Shown in pieces: positions 16,053 to 23,565 of a DNA stretch of 33,997 nt. The translations under genes and the position numbers were made by a program. Numbering within the stretch: the stretch's first letter is position 1; each line of letters opens with the position of its first letter. The stretch is taken from positions 1-33,997 of the forward strand of contig CAZIHO010000023.1 of the NCBI GenBank assembly GCA_964538875.1, written 5' to 3'. The stretch is from CAZIHO01 sp964538875. Its GTDB lineage: Bacteria; Pseudomonadota; Gammaproteobacteria; Chromatiales; Chromatiaceae. The notes beneath the pieces are model-generated. The model did not search any database. It was not told where the DNA came from and saw only the letters and a list, made by a program, of their open reading frames with translations.

Positions 16053-16952
16053 TCAGGCCGGCACCGGGTCCGCCGCCAGGACCGCGTCCCGCTGTTCCAG
16101 GAGCTGGGCCATGATGGGCTCCAGGATCACCTGAATGCCGGTTTGCAACTCGGCGCCTGGCATGATGAGGCTGTTATGCCGGGTCATGCGGGAACCGGAA
16201 ATCAGCTGCAGTAGATAGGGCAGGGAGTAGGGCAGTTTCTTCGGCGAACGGAAGCGCACCACGATCATGCTTTCCGTCACACTCGGCACTTCCTGGGGCT
16301 CAAACGGATTGGAGGTATCCGAGACTGGTATGCGCTGAAAATTGATGTCGGTGCGGGAGAACTGGGGCGTGATGTGACGCACATAATCCGGTAGCCGCCG
16401 TTCCACCGTAGCCATGACCTCCTCCAGGGAATAGCCCCGGTGGCGGGTATCCCGGTGGATCTTCTGCATCCATTCCAGGTTGACGATGGGCACCACGCCG
16501 ATTTTGAGATCCATGTACTTGGCGATATTCACCGAGTCAGACACGAAGCAGCCGTGTAGCCCTTCATAAACCAAGATATCCGTGTTTTCCGGAATGGCTT
16601 GCCAGGCGGTAAAAGTGCCCTCGGGACAGCCGGTTTCCTCCGCATCCCGGGCGTCATGGACGTAGCGGCGATGCATGCCCCGGCCCTTGTCGCCGTACTC
16701 GCGCAGCAAGGATTCCAACATGTCCAGCAAATTGGCCTCGGGGGCGAAGTGGCTGATGGGGTGGCCATCCGCCCGATACTTGGCGGCCAGCTCCTGAAGC
16801 TCCAGGCGCTCATAACGGTGGAAACCTTCCCCGTCGATGATGCAATAACTGGAGCCCAGGCGCCGGAGCACGGCCTTGATGGCGGCGGTGACCGTGGGAC
16901 TGCCTGCACCGGACGATCCGGTGACAGCAACGATGGGGTGCTTGACGGACAT
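16053..16952 (-). CDS. prk: Phosphoribulokinase (type I, proteobacterial) with variant active-site residues
   Basis: The family phosphorylates ribulose-5-phosphate to ribulose-1,5-bisphosphate, the RuBisCO substrate in the Calvin cycle. The 299 residues align without gaps at the N-terminus to the Rhodobacter-type enzyme. Conserved: YEGLHG, the NLEWMQKIHRD block (Lys, Arg and Asp equivalent to K165, R168, D169), R-G after it, ITPQFSRTDINFQR, and VSDTSNPF. Two deviations stand out. The P-loop reads GSSGAGSPTV, with Pro19 where Ser/Thr is usual. The segment usually read as EGD-x-FHR is DGEGFHR here, putting Glu42 at the position of catalytic Asp42, while His45 and Arg49 are kept. An AGGAG ribosome-binding site precedes ATG 16952. 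No RuBisCO or cbbR gene adjoins. It may be an active enzyme with altered kinetics, or a diverged PrkB-like paralogue. Confidence 0.9.
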   Translation of the reverse strand: MSVKHPIVAVTGSSGAGSPTVTAAIKAVLRRLGSSYCIIDGEGFHRYERLELQELAAKYRADGHPISHFAPEANLLDMLESLLREYGDKGRGMHRRYVHDARDAEETGCPEGTFTAWQAIPENTDILVYEGLHGCFVSDSVNIAKYMDLKIGVVPIVNLEWMQKIHRDTRHRGYSLEEVMATVERRLPDYVRHITPQFSRTDINFQRIPVSDTSNPFEPQEVPSVTESMIVVRFRSPKKLPYSLPYLLQLISGSRMTRHNSLIMPGAELQTGIQVILEPIMAQLLEQRDAVLAADPVPA

Positions 16953-16986
16953 GGGCGCTCCTGGAGGTGAGGGAACTTGGCATAGA

Positions 16987-17004
16987 ATAATATAAGTTTA
17001 TTAT
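16987..17004. promoter_or_regulatory. Inverted repeat upstream of the phosphoribulokinase gene
   Basis: ATAATA (16987-16992), six bases, then TATTAT (16999-17004) form an exact inverted repeat about 35-50 bases before the minus-strand start codon. It contains a T-N11-A core (T16988 to A17000), the pattern of LysR-type sites, and phosphoribulokinase genes are classic targets of the LysR-type regulator CbbR. The AT-rich repeat could equally be the -10 region itself. Confidence 0.35.
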
Positions 17005-17044
17005 CCATTCTCCTGGAATTGATGCCCACCCCCAAGGGGTCCGA

Positions 17045-17092
17045 CTTTTTGACCTTAAAAAGAAAATATTTTTTGATTTTGCCCCTAGGGGC
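17045..17092. other. AT-rich patch followed by a GCCCCTAGGGGC palindrome
   Basis: Between the phosphoribulokinase gene and the porin gene, bases 17045-17080 are strikingly AT-rich for this genome and include AAAATATTTT (17063-17072). CTTTTT (17045-17050) and AAAAAG (17057-17062) can pair closely. A perfect 12-base palindrome, GCCCCTAGGGGC, follows at 17081-17092. It may combine the end of the porin transcript with promoter DNA for the phosphoribulokinase gene; no T-run lies on the correct side of the palindrome for a normal terminator. Confidence 0.3.
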
Positions 17093-17175
17093 CGGTTAGC
17101 CAGTGCAAACTTAGCCCGCCCGGCCTAACAGGTGATGCCCATCCCTGGACCCCAGCCCCGCCTCCGGGGGACCCA

Positions 17176-18402
17176 TCAGAGGCTGGCCTTGATTCTTAGC
17201 CCCACCACCAGGAGGTCGTCGGCGGCACCATCACCACCGGGGCGGCTGATCCACTGGAGGTCCGGCGCTAGGGCCAGTTGTTCGGTCAACTTCCACTGGT
17301 AATAGAGTTCGTATTGCTGCTCCGCGCCGCTGAAGCCGGTTTCCGCCCGGTAATCGGAACTGGTGTGCAGATAACCCCAGGCGAAGCCCAGGCGGTCGTC
17401 CGCCCGGCCCCAGGCATGGCCACTCAGTTCTGCGCCCAGGGTGAGGCCCTGGTCGAAACTCACCTCACCCGCCAGGGACTGGCCGTAGCGGCCGAACAGG
17501 GCCAGGCTGTCGCCAAGGCGCTGGTCCACCGAGACGCCCCAGCCGGTGTGCTTCTGCAACGCGCCGGATAGGGACTCGGCGTTGCCGTTGCTCCAGGCAT
17601 ACAGCCGGTAGCCGCCCTCCAGGCCGCCCCAGGCGCTGCCTTCATAGTCCAGTTGCCCGATGACAAAATCCTGATCCAGATCCCCTTTGATCTCGGTGTC
17701 CGGCCCGGCGCCGAATAGGCCCAGGCTCAGGCTCCAGCGATCCTGGTCCCCCAGTTCCCCCACATAGGCCAGGCGGACGCCGGGAGTAAAGCCGTATTGA
17801 TCCACCCCAGCGTCACCTCCGGAGTCCAGCAGCGGATTGTGGACAAAGACGCTGTTCATGAACGCCTCGGATTCATCGGACGCCAGGCGGTTGCCGTCGA
17901 AAAACACGAAGGGATCGATCTTGCCGGCGGTGAGTTCCAAATGGCCGCGGTCCGCGGCGGCGGGTCCCAGGGGGATGTCCAGTTGATACCAGGCCTGAGC
18001 CAGGATCGGGGTGATTTCATCCCGGGGTGAGCCAGCCTGGCGGGGCGGCAGGGCGCTGGAATTGACGCCGCCGGTGAGGGTGGGTGGCAGTTCCGTCAAG
18101 CCGCTGCCATAACCGACCCGCACATGAGTGAAGATTTTTCCCTGAGCGCCACCGAACTGGCCACCGGGCAGGGTCAACTCCAGATCGGCCCGGAAATTGA
18201 TGGCGGCATCATCCGCGCCTGGCCGACTGCCATGGCTCACGCTCTGGGCAAATGCCAGGGCCGAGGCGGCGATTTCATAGGGGGCTAGGTCGTCCTGGGG
18301 CGCTGCCTGGCCCGCTTCCGGAGTACCGGGGTCAGCCAGGATGGCACCCGGCGCTAGGGCGGCGCCAACCAGCATCGAAACCAGAGCGTGGGCGTGGGAC
18401 AT
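17176..18402 (-). CDS. OprB-like outer-membrane porin
   Basis: A 408-residue outer-membrane beta-barrel of the carbohydrate-selective porin (OprB) type. Start: the frame is open a little upstream, but ATG 18402 has a GGAGG ribosome-binding site seven bases before it and gives a clean signal peptide (MSHAHALVSMLVGAALAPGA, then ILA-D). The body shows alternating hydrophobic/polar strands, many Gly, Tyr and Trp girdle residues, the segment LELTAGKIDPFVFFDGN typical of OprB proteins, and a C-terminal strand LLVVGLRIKASL. The substrate cannot be read from the sequence. It is divergent from the iron importer fbpABC, and a Fur box lies about 200 bases from its start, so iron control is possible. Confidence 0.8.
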   Translation of the reverse strand: MSHAHALVSMLVGAALAPGAILADPGTPEAGQAAPQDDLAPYEIAASALAFAQSVSHGSRPGADDAAINFRADLELTLPGGQFGGAQGKIFTHVRVGYGSGLTELPPTLTGGVNSSALPPRQAGSPRDEITPILAQAWYQLDIPLGPAAADRGHLELTAGKIDPFVFFDGNRLASDESEAFMNSVFVHNPLLDSGGDAGVDQYGFTPGVRLAYVGELGDQDRWSLSLGLFGAGPDTEIKGDLDQDFVIGQLDYEGSAWGGLEGGYRLYAWSNGNAESLSGALQKHTGWGVSVDQRLGDSLALFGRYGQSLAGEVSFDQGLTLGAELSGHAWGRADDRLGFAWGYLHTSSDYRAETGFSGAEQQYELYYQWKLTEQLALAPDLQWISRPGGDGAADDLLVVGLRIKASL

Positions 18403-18596
18403 GAGCAATCCTCCGGTAAGCCAAGACAGACAACGCACAATGGCAGGCTACTGGGGCGGGCCACCCGTTGGGGGCTTGACCAAGTGGCAACGCAGCTTAG
18501 ATGGATGCTTTGGCTCCTGCTACTGCCCTTGGATCGCCGTCCAGACGCCAAATAAGGGGGCAATTGTAGGGAAGAATCCCCGGCTTGGCAATAATG

Positions 18597-18613
18597 TTGA
18601 GAATCATTCTCAA
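18597..18613. promoter_or_regulatory. Fur box upstream of fbpA
   Basis: TTGAGAATCATTCTCAA is an 8-1-8 inverted repeat. Its core TGAGAATCATTCTCA matches the 7-1-7 Fur consensus TGATAATCATTATCA at 13 of 15 positions. It ends 51 bases before the fbpA start codon and probably overlaps the promoter; TTGGCA at 18585-18590 is a possible -35 element. Fur with iron bound would repress fbpABC when iron is plentiful. Confidence 0.85.
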
Positions 18614-18664
18614 TTGTGTTTGAATGGGTCCCTCAGGGTTCTGTGTTGGTTTGTTGGAGTAACT

Positions 18665-19675
18665 ATGCGCATTTTCAACCTTTTTGCGGCTATCTTGGCG
18701 GCCTCGACCGCGTTCGGTGCGGCGGCCGGGGACCCGTTGGTGGTCTACTCGGCCCGCAATGAGCAACTCATCAAACCCCTGTTCGATGCCTACACCCAGG
18801 AAACCGGCGTGGCCATCAAGTTCAACACCGATAAGGAAGGACCTCTGATGGCGCGCCTCCAGGCGGAGGGTAAGGACACGCCGGCGGACCTATTCATGAC
18901 TGTGGACGCCGGTAATCTCTGGCAGGCGGGGGAGGCGGGCTTGCTGCAAGCGGTAGATTCGGCCAGCCTGCGAGCCAACATTCCGGCCCATTTGCGGGAT
19001 CCGGGTAACCAGTGGTTCGGCCTGTCGGTACGGGCCCGCACCCTGGTGTATAACCGGGACAAGCTCAAGCCCGCCGACCTGTCCAGCTACGAGGATCTGG
19101 CGGATCCCAAGTGGCGGGGGCGGCTGTGCCTGCGGACTGCCAAGAAGGTCTATAACCAATCCCTGGTGGCCATGCTGATCCAGGCTCATGGGGAAACCAA
19201 GACCGAGGAAATCGTTAAGGGCTGGGTGGCTAACTTGGCTACCGAGCCTTTCCCGGACGACACCAAAGCCATGGAAGCGGTGGCGGCCGGCGTTTGCGAT
19301 GTCACCTTGGTGAACAGCTATTATTTCGGACGCTTGCTGGAAAAGAAGCCGGACCTGCCCCTGGCGATATTTTGGCCGAATCAGGCCTCTGGTAGCCCCA
19401 ATCCGGGCGTGCACGTGAACGTGTCCGGGGCCGGCGTCACCCGACATGCCAAACACCCAGCCCAGGCGATCAGGCTGCTGGAATGGCTATCCTCCGCCAA
19501 GGCCCAAAACCTGTACGCCGATGTGAATCTGGAATATCCGGCCAATCCCCAGGTGCCGGCGGCAGCCGCCGTCACTGCCTGGGGATCCTTCACGCAAAAC
19601 CTCATCAACGTCGCCGAGGCGGGGCGCCTGCAAACCCAGGCGGTCATGCTCATGGACCGGGCTGGCTACAAATAG
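18665..19675 (+). CDS. fbpA: Iron(III) ABC transporter, periplasmic substrate-binding protein
   Basis: Periplasmic ferric-ion-binding protein of the FbpA/HitA/FutA type, 336 residues as precursor. It has an N-terminal signal peptide (MRIFNLFAAILAASTAFGAAAG) broken here as MRIFNLFAAILAA plus STAFGAAAG. The mature start LVVYSARNEQLIKPLFDAY is typical. The adjacent tyrosines Tyr219-Tyr220 in LVNSYYFGRLL match the iron-coordinating Tyr pair of the family. Start: the frame is open far upstream, but ATG 18665 with GGAG at 18656 gives the signal peptide and follows the Fur box. It leads an operon with fbpB two bases downstream. Confidence 0.95.
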   Translation: MRIFNLFAAILAASTAFGAAAGDPLVVYSARNEQLIKPLFDAYTQETGVAIKFNTDKEGPLMARLQAEGKDTPADLFMTVDAGNLWQAGEAGLLQAVDSASLRANIPAHLRDPGNQWFGLSVRARTLVYNRDKLKPADLSSYEDLADPKWRGRLCLRTAKKVYNQSLVAMLIQAHGETKTEEIVKGWVANLATEPFPDDTKAMEAVAAGVCDVTLVNSYYFGRLLEKKPDLPLAIFWPNQASGSPNPGVHVNVSGAGVTRHAKHPAQAIRLLEWLSSAKAQNLYADVNLEYPANPQVPAAAAVTAWGSFTQNLINVAEAGRLQTQAVMLMDRAGYK

Positions 19676-19677
19676 GG

Positions 19678-21300
19678 ATGAATGGGGTCCGCCCCATGGG
19701 ATCGAGGCGCCCGTCCCAGACCGGGACCGGCGCCTGGCTGGCGGTGGTACTGGTGGCTGGCCTGACGGCGGTTCCGGTACTGGTGGTGCTGGCGTCTCTC
19801 TGGCAGCCGCAACCCGACATCTGGGAACACCTGCGCCGCCACCTGCTGCCGGAACTGCTGGTCAACAGCGTCTGGCTGCTGGCGGGCGTGGGCGCCGGCG
19901 TGACCCTGGTGGGGGTGTCCCTGGCCTGGCTCACCGCCCGGTGTGAATTTCCTGGGCGCGGCTTTTTTTTCTGGGCCCTGCTATTGCCCTTGGCGGTGCC
20001 CGCCTATGTGACCGCCTTCGTGTGGCTGGGGCTGGTGGACATCAGCAGTCCCTTGGCCGGCTGGCTGCGGGGGCTTGGCCTGCACCCGCCCCCGATCCGC
20101 TCCCGGGGCGGGGTGATCCTGGTCATGACCCTGGCCCTCTATCCCTATGTCTATCTCACCGCCCATGCGGCGTTCCGGAGCCAGGGGCCGCGCTTGCTGG
20201 AGGCGGCCCGTTCCCTGGGGCTGAGCCGCTGGCAGGCGTTTTGGCGGGTCAGCCTGCCCATGGCCCGGCCCGGCATTCTCGCCGGTCTCGGCTTGGCGTT
20301 GATGGAAACCCTGGCGGATTTCGGCACCGTCGCGGTGTTCAATTACGACGTGTTTACCACTGCCATCTACAAGGCCTGGTTTGCCCTGTTTTCCCTCACC
20401 GCTGCGTCCCAACTGGCGTCCCTGCTGATCTTGGCGGCCTTCGCCGCCCTGTTGCTGGAACGCATGACCCGGGGTAACTGGACCCCGGCCGACGAGGGCG
20501 CCGGGAGTGGCACCCGCCTGCGCCTGAGCGGTGCCTCCGCCTGGCTGGCCCTGACCGCCTGCGGGAGCGTCTGGCTGCTAGCGTTCCTGGTGCCGGTGGT
20601 CCAAATCCTGGCCTGGGCCTTAGCGTCCGCCGGCCGGGACCTGGATGCCCGCTACCTGGGCTTCGCCTGGCATTCCTTGCTGCTGTCTGGGCTGGGCGCG
20701 CTGCTAGTCACCCTATTGGCGCTGGTGCTGGCCTACGCCCAGCGCTGGCATCCCCGGCCCGGCCTGCGCGCTTTAGCCCGCTTCGCGGCCATGGGTTACG
20801 CGGTGCCAGGCGCGGTCCTGGCGGTGGGCATCGTGGTCGCTCTGAGCTGGCTGGATGCCCGTCTCAAGGCCCTGACAGGGTTGGACGGACCCCTGCTGAC
20901 CGGCACCTTGACGGTGGTGCTGGTCGCCTACGCCGCCCGCTTCCTGGCGGTGGGTCTGGGTCCGGTGGAGGCGGGCCTGGGCCGCGTCACCCCCGGGATG
21001 GACGAGGCGGCCCAATCCCTGGGCGTATTGGGCTGGGAGCGGCTGCGCCGGGTGCATCTGCCGATCCTGCGTCCCAGTCTGTTGGCAGCGCTGGCCCTCA
21101 CCTTCGTGGACCTGATGAAGGAACTGCCCATCACCCTGATGACCCGCCCGTTCGGCTGGGACACCCTGGCGGTGCGGGTGTTCGAGATGACCTCGGAAGG
21201 GGAGTGGGAACGGGCGGCCCTGCCGGCCATCCTCATCACCCTGGCCGGGCTGCTGCCGGTGGCTTATTTGATAAGGCGCATGGACCATGCTGGAACTTGA
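19678..21300 (+). CDS. fbpB: Iron(III) ABC transporter, permease (fused two-domain)
   Basis: Inner-membrane permease with two fused transport domains, 540 residues and about twelve helices. Each half carries the EAA loop that docks onto the ATPase: EAARSLGLSRWQAFWRVSLP near residue 177 and EAAQSLGVLGWERLRRVHLP near residue 443. Start: an upstream extension overlaps fbpA, but ATG 19678 begins two bases after the fbpA stop; a second ATG at 19696 is also possible. The end overlaps fbpC by 14 bases, so the three genes are translationally linked. Confidence 0.93.
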   Translation: MNGVRPMGSRRPSQTGTGAWLAVVLVAGLTAVPVLVVLASLWQPQPDIWEHLRRHLLPELLVNSVWLLAGVGAGVTLVGVSLAWLTARCEFPGRGFFFWALLLPLAVPAYVTAFVWLGLVDISSPLAGWLRGLGLHPPPIRSRGGVILVMTLALYPYVYLTAHAAFRSQGPRLLEAARSLGLSRWQAFWRVSLPMARPGILAGLGLALMETLADFGTVAVFNYDVFTTAIYKAWFALFSLTAASQLASLLILAAFAALLLERMTRGNWTPADEGAGSGTRLRLSGASAWLALTACGSVWLLAFLVPVVQILAWALASAGRDLDARYLGFAWHSLLLSGLGALLVTLLALVLAYAQRWHPRPGLRALARFAAMGYAVPGAVLAVGIVVALSWLDARLKALTGLDGPLLTGTLTVVLVAYAARFLAVGLGPVEAGLGRVTPGMDEAAQSLGVLGWERLRRVHLPILRPSLLAALALTFVDLMKELPITLMTRPFGWDTLAVRVFEMTSEGEWERAALPAILITLAGLLPVAYLIRRMDHAGT

Positions 21301-22348
21301 CCGGGTCGCCCATGCCTACGGCGCCAAACCCATCTTGCAGGATCTGGGTTTCCATCTGCACCCGGGCCAAATCGGCTGCCTGCTGGGACCCTCCGGATGC
21401 GGCAAGACCACCGCGTTGCGGCTGATCGCCGGCTTCGAGAGCCCCCTGGCCGGGGAAATCCGCCTGGGTGGTGAACCAGTGGCCCGGCCTGGCTGGTGCG
21501 TGCCGCCGGAGCGGCGCCGGGTGGGGCTGGTGTTTCAGGATTACGCCCTGTTTCCCCATCTGGACGTGGCCGCCAACCTGGCGTTCGGACTGGGTCATCT
21601 GGATCGGCTGGCACGGCGGCGGCGGGTGGCGGACATGCTGGACCTGGTGGGCCTGACCCAGGAAGCGGCCCGTCTGCCGGGCCAGCTATCCGGAGGGCAG
21701 CGCCAGCGGGTGGCCCTGGCGCGGGCGCTGGCGCCCAAGCCCCGGCTGCTGATGCTGGACGAACCCTTTTCCAGCCTGGATCCGGAGCTGCGGGAGAGCC
21801 TGTCCCTGGAGGTGCGGGACATTCTCAAGTACGAGGGCATGACCGCCCTGCTGGTGACCCATGACCAGCAGGAAGCCTTCGCCATGGCGGATCAGGTGGG
21901 GGTGATGCAGGGCGGGCGCATTCAGCAATGGGACCGTCCCTATGATGTGTATCACCGGCCCCGCAATCGCTTCGTGGCGGATTTCATCGGCCAGGGCAGT
22001 CTGTTGCCGGGCCGGGTACTGAATGCCCGCCAGGTGGAAACCGAGCTGGGGATTCTGGAAGGGGTGACGGTGACCGAATGCGACGGCGGCAGTTGCGAGC
22101 TGTTCGAGACCGGGGCGCCGGTGGAAGTGTTGATCCGCCCGGACGACATCATCCACGACGACCAGGCCAGCCTCCAGGCCCAGGTGGAGCGCAAGGCTTT
22201 TCGGGGCGCGGAATTCCTTTACCACCTCAAACTCCCCCAGGGTGGCCGGTTACTGGCCCTGGTGCCGTCCCATCATGACCATGCGCTGGGGGAAATGATC
22301 GGTATTCGCCTCCAGATCGACCATGTGGTGGCCTACCGGCGCAGCTGA
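21287..22348 (+). CDS. fbpC: Iron(III) ABC transporter, ATP-binding protein
   Basis: Cytoplasmic ATPase of the importer, 353 residues. Visible motifs: Walker A GPSGCGKT (residues 34-41), Q-loop FQDYALFPH (83-91), signature LSGGQ (134-138), Walker B LLMLDE (154-159), D-loop SSLD and the switch His192 in THDQQEA. Residues from about 235 on form a TOBE-type regulatory domain ending in the IRPDDI...AFRGAEFLYHLKL pattern usual for ferric transporters. It completes the fbpABC operon controlled by the Fur box upstream. Confidence 0.95.
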   Translation: MLELDRVAHAYGAKPILQDLGFHLHPGQIGCLLGPSGCGKTTALRLIAGFESPLAGEIRLGGEPVARPGWCVPPERRRVGLVFQDYALFPHLDVAANLAFGLGHLDRLARRRRVADMLDLVGLTQEAARLPGQLSGGQRQRVALARALAPKPRLLMLDEPFSSLDPELRESLSLEVRDILKYEGMTALLVTHDQQEAFAMADQVGVMQGGRIQQWDRPYDVYHRPRNRFVADFIGQGSLLPGRVLNARQVETELGILEGVTVTECDGGSCELFETGAPVEVLIRPDDIIHDDQASLQAQVERKAFRGAEFLYHLKLPQGGRLLALVPSHHDHALGEMIGIRLQIDHVVAYRRS

Positions 22349-22350
22349 CG

Positions 22351-22367
22351 GGCGTCCTGGGGACGCC
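22351..22367. terminator. Candidate hairpin between fbpC and the cytochrome c peroxidase gene
   Basis: GGCGTCC (22351-22357) and GGACGCC (22361-22367) form a perfect 7-base stem with a 3-base loop just after the fbpC stop, between convergent genes. Only a weak CCCCCGTTTC tail follows on the plus strand. Confidence 0.45.
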
Positions 22368-22402
22368 AGGCCCCCGTTTCCAGGGGACCCGGCTGGCGCG
22401 GG

Positions 22403-23392
22403 TTATTTGTCGAACGGCTGGGGCGGCGGCGTCTGGTCGGTGGACGGCGGTAGTACCGGCAGGCTGAAGTTCGGCTGATCCCCGGTCAGGGTTTTGAGGA
22501 AGGCCACGATCTGGGCGTTTTCCTCGGCAGTGAACTTCTTGCCTAACTGGAGCCGGCCCATGGTTTCCACCGCTTGGGTGAGGGTCTGGGCCTCACCATC
22601 GTGGAAATAGGGGTAGGTCATTGCCACGTTCCGCAGGGTCGGCACCTTGAAATTAAACCGGTCCGCGTCCTTGCCGGTGACGGCGCTGCGTCCCTCGGCG
22701 GGGCTGGAACTCTTATAGGCTTCCACCACGCCCATTTTCTGGAATGAACTGCCACCCACTGCCGGACCATTGTGGCAGGCCACGCAACCGCTGTCCTTGA
22801 ACAGCTTGTAGCCCGCCTGCTCCTCGGCGTTGAGGGCGTTCTTGTCGCCCAGCAGCCACTTATCGAACCGGGAGTTGGGCGTTACCAGGGTCTTTTCGAA
22901 CTCGGCGATGGCCTTGGTCACCTCCCCGATACTGATCTTGTCGGTGCCGAACACCAGTTTGAATTCCGCGACGTAGGCGGGAATGGATTCCAGCACATTC
23001 AGGGCCAGGGTATGGGTAAAGGCCATCTCGCCGGGATTGGCGATGGGGCCGCCGGCCTGGGCCTGCAAGTCCGCCGCACGGCCGTCCCAGAACTGGGCCA
23101 AGTTGAGACTGGAGTTCAGAACCGTGGGCGCGTTGATGGGGCCTTTCTGCCAGTTATGGCCGATGGAAGTCTTGAGGTTGTCGGTGCCGCCCATGCTCAG
23201 GTTATGGCAGGAATTGCAGGAAATGAAGCCGGATTTGGACAGACGCGGATCAAAATAGAGTTTCTTGCCGAGTTCCGCCTGGGCCAGGTTGACCTGCTGC
23301 GGCGGTTGGATGGGCTTGATCGGCTCGTCGGCAATGGCGGCACTAACCGGGATGGCAACGGCCAGGGCCGCGACGAGAGGATGAATCTTCAT
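22403..23392 (-). CDS. ccpA: Di-haem cytochrome c peroxidase
   Basis: Periplasmic bacterial cytochrome c peroxidase (CcpA/MauG superfamily) that reduces hydrogen peroxide with electrons from small c-type cytochromes. The 329 residues begin with a signal peptide (cleavage probably after AAIA, near residue 21). Two c-haem attachment motifs are present: C59-NS-C62-H63 and C203-VA-C206-H207, with the usual spacing for N- and C-terminal haem domains. The segments FDPRLSKSG, NAPTVLNSS and FKVPTLRNVAMTYPYFHDG are typical of true peroxidases. A GGAG ribosome-binding site precedes ATG 23392. It is divergent from oxyR, and the shared 173-base gap carries an OxyR-type site, so peroxide induction is likely. 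Confidence 0.94.
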   Translation of the reverse strand: MKIHPLVAALAVAIPVSAAIADEPIKPIQPPQQVNLAQAELGKKLYFDPRLSKSGFISCNSCHNLSMGGTDNLKTSIGHNWQKGPINAPTVLNSSLNLAQFWDGRAADLQAQAGGPIANPGEMAFTHTLALNVLESIPAYVAEFKLVFGTDKISIGEVTKAIAEFEKTLVTPNSRFDKWLLGDKNALNAEEQAGYKLFKDSGCVACHNGPAVGGSSFQKMGVVEAYKSSSPAEGRSAVTGKDADRFNFKVPTLRNVAMTYPYFHDGEAQTLTQAVETMGRLQLGKKFTAEENAQIVAFLKTLTGDQPNFSLPVLPPSTDQTPPPQPFDK

Positions 23393-23518
23393 TAGATTAC
23401 TCCGTGAATGGGTTGACGGCGTCCCCGGGCGATCCGGAAGCCGGCCGGGGCGGGGGACGAGGATATCTACTCTACTGGTCCGGTTATTGAGATAAAATGC
23501 GGTAAATCAACAAGTTAT

Positions 23519-23555
23519 ATGCGTTTTAGCTATACCCTGTATAGCTGGAGCCTAT
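23519..23555. promoter_or_regulatory. OxyR tetramer-type binding site between ccpA and oxyR
   Basis: The OxyR consensus is ATAG-N7-CTAT-N7-ATAG-N7-CTAT. Here CTAT (23530-23533), seven bases, ATAG (23541-23544), seven bases, CTAT (23552-23555) match three of the four elements with exact spacing; the fourth position (23519-23522) reads ATGC. The centre is the inverted repeat AGCTATA-CCCTG-TATAGCT. The site ends 10 bases before ATG 23566, which fits negative autoregulation of oxyR and peroxide control of the divergent peroxidase gene. Confidence 0.75.
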
Positions 23556-23565
23556 GGAGAAACGG

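Noticed and set aside
18341..18664. Upstream extension of fbpA to a start at 18341
   Set aside because: It would cross the Fur box and the divergent porin start, and would bury the signal peptide.
19483..19677. Upstream extension of fbpB into fbpA
   Set aside because: The extra residues are an out-of-frame reading of fbpA with no membrane or family character.
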